A DNA stretch of 5,263 nucleotides, taken from assembly GCA_025800435.1 (NCBI GenBank), contig JAOXRV010000601.1:1-5263 (forward strand). The letters run 5' to 3'. The translations under genes and the position numbers were made by a program. Source of the stretch: Cellvibrionaceae bacterium (GTDB taxonomy: Bacteria; Pseudomonadota; Gammaproteobacteria; Pseudomonadales; Cellvibrionaceae). Numbering within the stretch: the stretch's first letter is position 1; every line of letters begins with the position of its first letter. The notes beneath the pieces were generated by a model, which was given only the letters and a program-made list of their open reading frames with translations, was not told the DNA's origin and did not search any database. Positions 1 through 5,263 of the stretch are shown here, in pieces.

Positions 1-38
1 TCCAAAAAGCACGCACTATTGAGCTGCAGTTAACAGCC

Positions 39-43
39 GAGGG
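39..43 (+). promoter_or_regulatory. Ribosome binding site of slt
   Basis: GAGGG lies 6 nt upstream of the ATG at 50, a good Shine-Dalgarno match at a normal distance. It supports this start over the in-frame ATG at codon 22, which would remove the signal peptide's basic N-region. The first 49 bases hold no other clear feature. No convincing sigma-70 promoter is visible, so the promoter probably lies left of the window or the gene is transcribed from an upstream neighbour. Confidence 0.6.
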
Positions 44-49
44 CCAGAC

Positions 50-2041
50 ATGAAACCAAGTAGCATTGCTATCGGAGCAGTTCGCCGATTGCTGGTTGTA
101 TGGTGTCTGTGCATGGCCCTACCGCTGGTCGGACAAGCCGCCAGCTCCAAGGTCTCGCTGGATCAACACGAACCCCAGCGCAACGTTTACAAGCAGGCCC
201 TAAAGGCCCTCGACAAGGGCAATATAAAGCAATTTCGGCGCCTTAAATCAATGCTGCGCCACTACCCGCTCTACCCCTACCTGGAGTATCGTGACCTCAA
301 GCGCCGCCTCAGCGTCGCCAAGCGTCAGGAAGTTGACCAGTTTTTAAAACACTATCAACACACCCCCTATGCCGAGCGCATTCGCTACCGCTGGCTCAAG
401 GTCAAAGTTCGCAAGGGCCACTGGAACCACTTCTTGCGCTATTTTAGCGACAGCATGACCAGCGCAACCATGCGCTGCCACTGGGCCAATGCCCATCTGC
501 GCACTAAGCGCGCCCTGCCCGATAAAACCATTGCCGAACTATGGGATGTCGGCCACTCCCAACCCAAAGCCTGTGACCCGGTATTTGCCGCTTGGCGCAA
601 AGCGGGCAAGCTCAGCAATAAACGGCTTTGGTCGCGTTACCAAAAAGCCATGTCCAAGCGCAACTTTAGCCTGGCTAAATACCTGCAAAAATCCATGGCC
701 AGCCGGGATAAACACCTGGCCGATCTGTACCGCGAAGTAGATCGCTACCCCCAGCGCCTGAGCAACACTCGCAAGTTCAGTACCCGGCGCGCCAGTGAAC
801 AGTACAAATTTAACGATATTATTCTGCACGGCTTTGGGCGCTACGCACGCAAAGACGCCAAGGCCGCCTACAAAATTTGGGGGCGCTACGACAGTAAAAA
901 CTTGTTTAAACAAGACCAGCGCCTAGAGATTTTATACAGCCTGGCGCGCCGCCTGGCCCAGGGTGGCCACCAGCGCGAGGCCACCGCCTTGCTGTCCCAA
1001 TACAAAACCATCGACAACACTCAGTTGCTAGAGTCGCTGTTGCGCGAATCCCTGGCCCAGCAGGACTGGAAGCGCGTACTCTACTGGTGGGGCAAGTTGC
1101 CCAAAGAGGCCAAGCAACACGAGCGCTGGCAGTACTGGCTGGCGCGCAGCCTTGAGCAAACCGGTGCCGCCCGACGCCCAGCGCCGGGCCTACAAGCGGA
1201 CGCCATCTACCGCAAGCTTGCCAATGAGCGCAGCTTTTACGGCTTTTTATCCGCCGACCGTTTGCAACAGCCCTATGAGCTAGGCCACGAGCCACTGCAA
1301 ATTTCTAAGGCCCAAAAGCGCGATATGCTTAAACTCGAAGGGGTTCAGCGAGTACACGAATTTTATCATTTGGGTGACAAACTTAATGCCAATCGCGAGT
1401 GGCTACACCTGGCCAAAAAGCTGGATAAAGGGCAAATGAAAACCCTGGCCTCGCTCACCCACGACTGGAATTGGCATATCAAAACCATCCAGGGCATGGC
1501 CAATGTAAAATATTGGGACGATCTAGAAATGCGCTTCCCGCTGGCCTATAACCGCGAACTGCGCAAAGCCGCCAAGGCTACGAATATAGAGCCGACCCTG
1601 CTCTATGCAATAGCGCGCCAAGAGAGCGCCTTTGCCGCCGATGCCCGCTCCCCCGCGGGCGCCATGGGTTTAATGCAGCTGATGCCGGCCACTGCCAAGC
1701 AAACCGCGCGCAAGATCGGGGTTAAATACCGCCGTAAAGATCTGTATAAGCCTCACTCCAATATCCGCCTGGGCAGTAGTTATTTAAACCAACTGCTGCG
1801 CCGCTTTAATGGCAACCGCGCCCTCGCCGCCGCCGCCTATAACGCCGGCCCCCACCGGGTCGACCGCTGGCTGCGCGACTCCTCGGCCAAGTTGGAAATC
1901 GATACCTGGATTGAAACCATTCCGTTTCGAGAGACTCGGGGCTATGTACAGAATGTACTGTCTTACTCGGTAATCTACGCTTATTTAATGGGCGATAAAC
2001 GGCCGCTGTTAACCAAGGCCGAGGCTCGCGCCAACCTCTGA
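50..2041 (+). CDS. slt: Soluble lytic murein transglycosylase (Slt70-like), periplasmic
   Basis: This enzyme cleaves the MurNAc-GlcNAc bond of peptidoglycan, forming 1,6-anhydroMurNAc ends for wall turnover and recycling in the periplasm. Its 663 aa compare with about 645 for the E. coli Slt70 precursor. A signal peptide is visible: basic VRR at 11-13, a hydrophobic core at about 14-28, and likely cleavage after GQA (residue 30). Residues of about 40-480 form the helical superhelix and linker region typical of Slt70, including the family-like YRKLANERSFYGFL stretch near residue 387. The catalytic domain begins near 'RFPLAYNREL'. It contains RQES with the presumed catalytic Glu525, GLMQLMP at 540-546 and AYNAGP at 596-601, so all hallmark SLT motifs are intact. 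The reading frame is complete, with a good ribosome binding site. Its stop abuts the stop of the convergent glutaredoxin gene. Membrane-bound Mlt families are less likely because there is no lipobox and the superhelix is present. Confidence 0.95.
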   Translation: MKPSSIAIGAVRRLLVVWCLCMALPLVGQAASSKVSLDQHEPQRNVYKQALKALDKGNIKQFRRLKSMLRHYPLYPYLEYRDLKRRLSVAKRQEVDQFLKHYQHTPYAERIRYRWLKVKVRKGHWNHFLRYFSDSMTSATMRCHWANAHLRTKRALPDKTIAELWDVGHSQPKACDPVFAAWRKAGKLSNKRLWSRYQKAMSKRNFSLAKYLQKSMASRDKHLADLYREVDRYPQRLSNTRKFSTRRASEQYKFNDIILHGFGRYARKDAKAAYKIWGRYDSKNLFKQDQRLEILYSLARRLAQGGHQREATALLSQYKTIDNTQLLESLLRESLAQQDWKRVLYWWGKLPKEAKQHERWQYWLARSLEQTGAARRPAPGLQADAIYRKLANERSFYGFLSADRLQQPYELGHEPLQISKAQKRDMLKLEGVQRVHEFYHLGDKLNANREWLHLAKKLDKGQMKTLASLTHDWNWHIKTIQGMANVKYWDDLEMRFPLAYNRELRKAAKATNIEPTLLYAIARQESAFAADARSPAGAMGLMQLMPATAKQTARKIGVKYRRKDLYKPHSNIRLGSSYLNQLLRRFNGNRALAAAAYNAGPHRVDRWLRDSSAKLEIDTWIETIPFRETRGYVQNVLSYSVIYAYLMGDKRPLLTKAEARANL

Positions 2042-2305
2042 TTAAGGGCGCAGGATATTGTCGCGCAGATAGCGCTCTAAGGTTTCGCCATCGAAGGGCC
2101 AGCCCAGTTCCGCCGATTGCTTATTGAGCCGAATAACCGGAATGCGAGTGCCGTAGCGCTCGACTAAGTCTTCGCTGTCGGCGATATCAAGCTCTTCCAA
2201 ACCCAGGCCCCAGCATTCCAACAGGGGCCACATCACCGCCTTGGCCTGCTCGCACAGGTGACAGCCTGCGGTGGTGTACAAAATTAAATGAACGGCTTCG
2301 CTCAA
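2042..2305 (-). CDS. Glutaredoxin-like thiol-disulfide protein (DUF836 type), TTG start
   Basis: This is a small (87 aa) thioredoxin-fold protein of the glutaredoxin-like DUF836 group. What is visible: a first beta strand, HLILYTT; then a CHLC redox motif (Cys15, Cys18) at the start of helix 1; and TRIPVI with the presumed cis-proline Pro56. The LGWPFD segment near 68-72 precedes the last helix. No signal peptide is present, so it should act in the cytoplasm. The reduction partner and substrate are unknown. The start is TTG at 2305: an in-frame TGA sits three codons upstream with no ATG or GTG between, and the next in-frame TTG would cut into strand 1. A purine-rich GTGAGAG stretch lies 6 nt upstream. 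The gene reads toward slt. It may be co-transcribed from the 2371-3558 gene upstream unless the hairpin between them terminates transcription. Confidence 0.85.
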   Translation of the reverse strand: MSEAVHLILYTTAGCHLCEQAKAVMWPLLECWGLGLEELDIADSEDLVERYGTRIPVIRLNKQSAELGWPFDGETLERYLRDNILRP

Positions 2306-2311
2306 GGTTTG

Positions 2312-2318
2312 CTCTCAC
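2312..2318 (-). promoter_or_regulatory. Ribosome binding site deciding the TTG start
   Basis: On the minus strand GTGAGAG precedes the TTG codon by 6 nt. It is only a moderate Shine-Dalgarno match. It contains the in-frame TGA that rules out any longer reading frame, so the TTG is the only start that keeps the whole thioredoxin fold. Confidence 0.45.
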
Positions 2319-2325
2319 TTAAATA

Positions 2326-2357
2326 ATGGGCCAACAGTTTACTGTGGCATGGCCCAT
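2326..2357 (-). terminator. Hairpin between the 395-aa gene and the glutaredoxin gene, possible terminator
   Basis: Perfect 8-bp inverted arms, ATGGGCCA (2326-2333) and TGGCCCAT (2350-2357), enclose a second small inverted repeat, ACAG-TTTA-CTGT (2334-2345). On the minus strand the hairpin starts 13 nt past the stop codon of the 395-aa gene and is followed by TATTTAAG, a short T-rich but imperfect tail. This fits a weak or partial rho-independent terminator. It could equally be an operator or a processing site ahead of the glutaredoxin gene, 21 nt from its start. No clear separate promoter for the glutaredoxin gene is visible in the 65-bp gap. Confidence 0.5.
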
Positions 2358-2370
2358 GATTAAAGCGTAA

Positions 2371-3558
2371 TTAGGCCGGCAATAGCTGCAGTAACTGATC
2401 TAAATACTCACCCAGTTGAGGGCGCTCGGCAGCGGCCATGGTATCACCATAGTTACGCAGCAGCTCAGGTACAAAATCCGCGCTTAAGCCGAGCCGATCT
2501 TGCTCGGCCAGGGTTTCAAGCAGTTGCGCGGCGTAATCCTGCAGCGGCGCCAACTGGGCGAAACCCGGCCTGTGGTAATCGGGCTGCAACGACTGCACCG
2601 CTTCATAGGCGGCGGTTTGGCGAAGCGCACTGGACTGTTGCAGCTGCACGCTAAACTGGGCAATTTCACTGCTGTCGTAGTTTAGACTCAGGGCCTTCTC
2701 TAGCGCCATGCCCACATCACCCTGATAAAAATCTTGCGCGAGGCTGTAAACCTGATTAAACAACTCGCTAAAGGCCTGCCACTCTTTATCGCTGATATCG
2801 CCTTCGATAGTTAAATCAAACGCATACTCCTCGGCGGCGCTAAAGCTCATGGCCGTGGCGCTGCCGGCAGTGGTTTGGGCGGCGGCCTGGGCCTCGGCAT
2901 AGCGCATAAAGCTGGCGGCGTTAATACTGATACGATCACCTTCTCGGGTGGTCAGCTCAAATTCAAAGCTGCGCTCGCGGCTGATATCTAGGCTGTGGTA
3001 GAGGCTTTGAGCGGGGCCGCGAACACCGGCCTCGGCGATGGGCCTGGCCGATAGCTCAGCGCTTTCCCGGGCGGCGGGCTCGGCCACTTCGAACGCATCC
3101 GCAGCACTGGGGCTGTATTCTTTTGCAAGCTCGGCAATACCTTTACTGACCAACTGATGGGTCTGGGCGATTTCCGCGCCCAGCGCATCATCGAGTACAC
3201 CAAAGGATTCGAGCATATCCCGAGCCTCGCCGTAGCCTGTCTCAAAACCTTCCAAGCCCTCTTCTAGGCGCGCTTGTAACTCGGCCTCATCGGCACCGGC
3301 GGCACGCTCACTGCTCAGGCGCTGTTCAATAAAATCCAGGATACTATTGGCAACACCGCGGGCACTGTTATCGTATTGGGGCGCTGCAAGGGCTTGTGTT
3401 TGGGGGCTGTAAAGTTGCGCCGCCGGCTGGCCCTTATCGAGCTCGACAACGGCCGACTGCTGCGGCTTATCTGAGTTTTTGGCAGCAGCTTCGGCGCCGG
3501 ACTGAAGCTGGGTCCAGCTCTGCATTGAATGACTAAACTGAGTGTATTGAACTTGCAT
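2371..3558 (-). CDS. Uncharacterised protein with DUF5610-like region, probably in the flagellar regulon
   Basis: This 395-aa protein has no assignable biochemical function. Residues 1-60 are low-complexity, rich in Gln, Ser and Ala, and look disordered. Residues of about 65-148 (starting GVANSILDFIEQRL, with LEEGLEGFETGYGEA) form an amphipathic helical block that resembles the gammaproteobacterial DUF5610 domain as I remember it. A linker rich in Ala, Glu and Pro covers about 149-185. Next comes a beta-like segment, FEFELTTREGDRISI (198-212), and then a helical C-terminal half (about 255-395). There is no signal peptide or membrane segment. The protein is acidic and contains no cysteine at all. 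ATG 3558 is preceded by GGTGG at 6 nt. A near-consensus FliA promoter lies at 3593-3619, giving a short leader of about 27 nt. From this I infer late flagellar or motility-linked expression, perhaps as an accessory or exported protein. The domain name is moderately certain; the function is unknown. Confidence 0.85.
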   Translation of the reverse strand: MQVQYTQFSHSMQSWTQLQSGAEAAAKNSDKPQQSAVVELDKGQPAAQLYSPQTQALAAPQYDNSARGVANSILDFIEQRLSSERAAGADEAELQARLEEGLEGFETGYGEARDMLESFGVLDDALGAEIAQTHQLVSKGIAELAKEYSPSAADAFEVAEPAARESAELSARPIAEAGVRGPAQSLYHSLDISRERSFEFELTTREGDRISINAASFMRYAEAQAAAQTTAGSATAMSFSAAEEYAFDLTIEGDISDKEWQAFSELFNQVYSLAQDFYQGDVGMALEKALSLNYDSSEIAQFSVQLQQSSALRQTAAYEAVQSLQPDYHRPGFAQLAPLQDYAAQLLETLAEQDRLGLSADFVPELLRNYGDTMAAAERPQLGEYLDQLLQLLPA

Positions 3559-3564
3559 TGTGTG

Positions 3565-3569
3565 CCACC
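3565..3569 (-). promoter_or_regulatory. Ribosome binding site of the 395-aa gene
   Basis: GGTGG on the minus strand ends 6 nt before the ATG at 3558. It is a modest Shine-Dalgarno match. A better-looking GGAG further upstream is about 17 nt from the ATG, too far to act, and lies inside the inverted repeat at 3570-3594. Confidence 0.45.
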
Positions 3570-3594
3570 AAAGATCTCCGGGTTTGGGATCTTT
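3570..3594 (-). repeat. Inverted repeat in the leader, overlapping the FliA -10
   Basis: Perfect 7-bp arms AAAGATC (3570-3576) and GATCTTT (3588-3594) are separated by 11 bases. The upstream arm on the minus strand overlaps the last two bases of the putative FliA -10 element, and the rest covers the expected transcription start and leader up to the ribosome binding site. It could be a protein-binding operator or a weak leader hairpin. It lacks a U-tract, so it is a poor terminator for the FHA gene. Confidence 0.5.
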
Positions 3595-3619
3595 AGCGGC
3601 CGCACCAATACAAACTTGA
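3593..3619 (-). promoter_or_regulatory. FliA (sigma-28) flagellar promoter
   Basis: On the minus strand the sequence reads TCAAGTTT, exactly 11 bases, then GCCGCTAA. The enterobacterial sigma-28 consensus is TAAAGTTT-N11-GCCGATAA, so each element differs at one position, and the TCAAG form of the -35 is also known from pseudomonad-type FliA promoters. It sits in the 78-bp gap just past the FHA stop codon. It points into the 395-aa gene, and its predicted start site (near 3585) gives a leader of about 27 nt. Position, orientation and spacing all fit a real promoter. Confidence 0.75.
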
Positions 3620-3631
3620 CAATTGCCGACC

Positions 3632-3647
3632 GGTGGTTAAAACCACC
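3632..3647. repeat. Small inverted repeat over the FHA stop codon
   Basis: GGTGGTT and AACCACC flank two bases, centred on the stop codon of the FHA gene (3637-3639). As RNA it could form only a 5-6 bp stem with a 4-6 nt loop. There is no T-run after it on the minus strand, so it is not a convincing terminator. Confidence 0.3.
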
Positions 3648-4518
3648 CCAGCCAATAGGCCACCAGGCCCAGCAGCAACACCACCAAGCACAGCGGCAGC
3701 CAAACCATGCTGCCGCCGCCGACATCGCTCTGCTTTGCGAGCGGCTCGGCACTGGCGGTGGGTTTGGGTTTGGGCTCTGGCTTGGCGGTAGAGTGTGGGT
3801 TGGGGCTGGGTTTAGGGCGCTGGATGGTGGCGTTGACTGGGGCGCGCACCAGGGTTTTATCGATGGTTTCTGCCGGGCCGAGAACGCCAAAGCTCAAGCT
3901 GTCAAAGGCCAACTCATCGCCGCGCCGCACCCGGGATTCCTTGACTCGCACACCGTTTAAAAAAGTACCATTGGAGGAATCCAGGTCGCGCACATAGAGC
4001 GCCCCTTGCTCAATAAACAAACGCGCGTGCTGGCGCGATAAATGCGCCGCAGCCAATACCATATCGCACTCATTGGAGCGGCCGACCAGGGTCTGCTCTG
4101 CAATTGGGTAGACTCGCTCGGACAGCGCCGGGTGGTTGGCCTTTAGCGCCCATTGGGCTTGGTCTTCAGCCTTGCTCAGGTGCTTGGGCTCTACCGGGTC
4201 TAGGGCTATACCCTTAGCGCGACCGGCTTTGGGGTCGACAATATCCATACTGATACCGGCCAGCGCCATTTTATCGCCCTTGGCCAGCTCACTGGCCTGG
4301 CCCTCGTTGAGCGGCCGACCATTGACCTCTACCCCGGCACCGAGCGCCCGCAGGCGCAGCTTTTCACCCTGCACCTCGATTACCGCGTGCTGTTTTTTTA
4401 TACCTTGCTGTTCCAGGGTCAGCTGGCACTCGGGGGCGCTGCCTATGACCAAGCGTGGCTCAACTAGCCATAATTCCCGCACCCCGCTACCGGACTCCCT
4501 TAAACGCAGTTTTAACAT
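3637..4518 (-). CDS. Tail-anchored protein with two FHA domains
   Basis: FHA domains bind phosphothreonine peptides, so this 293-aa protein is probably a membrane-tethered reader of Ser/Thr phosphorylation. Domain 1 (about 1-95) is degenerate: GS27 replaces the usual GR, KKQH44 replaces SxxH, and only the NG at 66-67 is typical. Domain 2 (about 135-214) is canonical, with GRSNECD at 146-152, LSRQHA at 160-165, DLDSSNGTFLNG at 178-189 and the RRGDEL turn near 198-203. A linker rich in Pro and Lys (about 227-262) leads to a C-terminal hydrophobic segment at about 271-290 (MVWLPLCLVVLLLGLVAYWL), a tail anchor that would place the FHA domains in the cytoplasm. AGGTGA lies 7 nt before the ATG. The divergent neighbour is a PP2C phosphatase, which supports a phospho-signalling role. 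Type VI secretion Fha proteins also carry FHA domains, but no other T6SS gene is visible. Confidence 0.92.
   Translation of the reverse strand: MLKLRLRESGSGVRELWLVEPRLVIGSAPECQLTLEQQGIKKQHAVIEVQGEKLRLRALGAGVEVNGRPLNEGQASELAKGDKMALAGISMDIVDPKAGRAKGIALDPVEPKHLSKAEDQAQWALKANHPALSERVYPIAEQTLVGRSNECDMVLAAAHLSRQHARLFIEQGALYVRDLDSSNGTFLNGVRVKESRVRRGDELAFDSLSFGVLGPAETIDKTLVRAPVNATIQRPKPSPNPHSTAKPEPKPKPTASAEPLAKQSDVGGGSMVWLPLCLVVLLLGLVAYWLGWF
3797..3817 (+). other. G-quadruplex-type motif inside the FHA linker coding region
   Basis: On the plus strand, the template strand for the FHA gene, four G-tracts (3797-3799, 3802-3805, 3808-3810, 3815-3817) are separated by loops of 2, 2 and 4 bases, satisfying the usual G3+N1-7 pattern. 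Three more GGG tracts with TTT loops occur at 3760-3774. The pattern is at least partly forced by CCC and CCA proline codons of the linker on the other strand. Confidence 0.45.
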
Positions 4519-4713
4519 TTGCTCATCACCTAACGCTAATCCAATAATTGCTCATTTAAAAACAATAACTTAGTCGATTTTACGAGAATTTGCCTGAAAT
4601 AATGAGACACGTCCTGCAAAGTTTTCGACGACTATTCTAATTTGCGTGCCGGCGCTTTAATACTACTTTTCTATGAGCTACATTTATTGCCAATTTGCCA
4701 ACGAGCTAAGCCA
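4519..4713. promoter_or_regulatory. Divergent intergenic region between the FHA and PP2C genes
   Basis: These 195 AT-richer bases must hold the promoters or leaders of both divergent genes. For the FHA gene a TAAAAT -10-like hexamer lies at 4577-4582 (minus strand), without a recognisable -35 at 16-18 bp. For the phosphatase, TTGCGT (4642-4647) and TACTTT (4664-4669) are spaced 16 bp on the plus strand, a weak sigma-70 match. An 8-bp direct repeat TTGCTCAT occurs at 4519-4526 and 4548-4555, and TTGCCAA occurs at 4687-4693 and 4695-4701. None of these is decisive, and no sigma-28 or sigma-54 site was found here. Confidence 0.4.
4526..4531 (-). promoter_or_regulatory. Ribosome binding site of the FHA gene
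   Basis: AGGTGA on the minus strand ends 7 nt before the ATG at 4518, a strong Shine-Dalgarno match that fixes this start. Confidence 0.7.
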
Positions 4714-5263
4714 ATGCCAAACCCCTGGGCCAGTCGCAGCCACCCCGGCTGTGTGCGCCAAAACAACGAGGACGCCCTAGCCTGCCACCCCGAGCAGGGG
4801 CTGTGGCTATTGGCCGATGGCATGGGCGGGCACCAGGCCGGCGATGTGGCCGCCAGCTTGGCCTGCCAAATCGTCTCCCGCGAGCTGCTGGCTGGGGCCG
4901 CTCCCCAACAGGCCTTTGCCAGCGCCCACAGTCAGATTTTGCAGCAGTCCAGCGGCCAGAAAAATGCCATGGGTTCCACCCTGATTTGCCTGCAACAGCT
5001 CGATCGTCAGCACTATCAGCTGGCCTGGCTCGGCGATAGCCGCGCCTATCGCTGGCGCGATGGCCAATTAGAGCAGCTAAGCCGCGACCACTCCTATGTA
5101 CAATCGCTACTGGACAGCGGCCAGATCACCCCTGCCCAGGCCCGGGCGCACCCGGAAAAAAACGTCATTACTCAATGTTTGGGCGCCATCGCCGAAGAAG
5201 CTATAGAGGTGGATACCCTGACCGAGCAGTGGTGCGATGGCGACCTTATCATCCTCTGTAGCG
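4714..5263 (+). CDS. PP2C-family Ser/Thr protein phosphatase, 5' part only
   Basis: A metal-dependent phosphatase that would reverse Ser/Thr phosphorylation in the cytoplasm. The 183 complete codons visible run open to the window edge. PP2C motifs appear in order: RQNNED (15-20) with metal-ligand Asp20; LADGMGGH (33-40) with Asp35; GST (87-89); GDSRAYRWRDG (107-117); LSRDHS (122-127) and NVITQCLG (150-157). The frame ends at GDLIILCS plus one G, so the conserved C-terminal metal-binding Asp (normally in a CSDG motif) would be the next residue. Bacterial stand-alone PP2Cs are about 230-270 aa, so roughly 50-90 residues are missing. ATG 4714 starts just before the family-typical N-terminal strand. 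Only a weak GAG (4703-4705) precedes it, and the ATG at 4673 is out of frame. There is no signal peptide. The divergent FHA gene suggests that the two act in one signalling module, with a kinase gene possibly beyond the edge. Confidence 0.92.
   Translation, partial: MPNPWASRSHPGCVRQNNEDALACHPEQGLWLLADGMGGHQAGDVAASLACQIVSRELLAGAAPQQAFASAHSQILQQSSGQKNAMGSTLICLQQLDRQHYQLAWLGDSRAYRWRDGQLEQLSRDHSYVQSLLDSGQITPAQARAHPEKNVITQCLGAIAEEAIEVDTLTEQWCDGDLIILCS

Noticed and set aside
1160..1200. Possible pair of compensating frameshifts in slt near residues 372-384
   Set aside because: The AARRPAPGL stretch looks slightly unlike the family and another frame there reads plausibly, but the family-like sequence resumes at once in the same frame. 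A short insertion is the simpler reading.
539..1295. Long minus-strand frames at 539-913 and 906-1295 opposite slt
   Set aside because: Their translations are low-complexity or Arg/Pro/Ala-rich with no domain, and they lie wholly inside a well-supported slt gene. They are shadows of its codon bias.
3529..4573. Plus-strand frames at 3529-3960, 3707-3997 and 4136-4573
   Set aside because: They are antisense to the FHA gene, have no recognisable domain, and owe their Gly/Pro/Ser-rich content to the opposite strand's proline-rich linker and codon bias.
4636..4660. Sigma-54 promoter in the divergent region (GGCACG on the minus strand)
   Set aside because: The -24-like GGCACG is not followed by a GC at the required -12 distance.
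4803..5067. Frames at 4803-5039 (+) and 4807-5067 (-)
   Set aside because: The correct frame here is the PP2C phosphatase, with all its motifs in order. It runs off the window edge, and these two frames are its shadows.
3637..5263. Type VI secretion locus
   Set aside because: FHA and PP2C proteins occur in T6SS clusters, but no Tss/Hcp/VgrG gene is in view and the FHA protein is tail-anchored with two FHA domains, unlike the usual T6SS Fha layout. Not supported by this window.
1..5263. CRISPR, tRNA, insertion sequence or prophage
   Set aside because: No repeat-spacer pattern, cloverleaf, transposase or terminal inverted repeats were seen on either strand.

Overview
This window looks like chromosomal DNA from a marine-type gammaproteobacterium, perhaps of the Cellvibrionales/Alteromonadales kind. 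The basis is the gene content: a full-length Slt70-like lytic transglycosylase, a DUF836-type glutaredoxin and a DUF5610-like protein. A sigma-28 promoter of the gammaproteobacterial type and moderately GC-rich coding sequence fit as well. The genus cannot be fixed from this sequence alone. I see no mobile element, tRNA, rRNA or CRISPR array, and almost all of the window is coding.

Layout, left to right. (1) Bases 50-2041 (+) encode an exported soluble lytic transglycosylase (slt). (2) It converges on a small glutaredoxin-like gene at 2042-2305 (-), and the two stop codons abut with no base between them. (3) A 65-bp gap with a strong hairpin separates that gene from an uncharacterised, cysteine-free 395-aa protein at 2371-3558 (-). 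(4) A 78-bp gap carries a very good match to a FliA (sigma-28, flagellar class 3) promoter reading into that protein gene. (5) Bases 3637-4518 (-) encode a protein with two FHA domains, a proline-rich linker and a C-terminal membrane anchor. (6) A 195-bp divergent intergenic region follows. (7) A PP2C-family Ser/Thr phosphatase starts at 4714 (+) and is cut by the window end one base into the codon expected to be its conserved C-terminal metal-binding Asp.

Two themes stand out. The FHA protein and the divergent PP2C phosphatase form the reader and eraser halves of a Ser/Thr phosphorylation module; a Hanks-type kinase would be expected just beyond the right edge, but it is not visible here. 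The gene next to the FHA gene appears to be under flagellar sigma-factor control. This suggests an undescribed motility-linked protein whose position may connect it to the phospho-signalling module. The slt and glutaredoxin genes are ordinary housekeeping genes.
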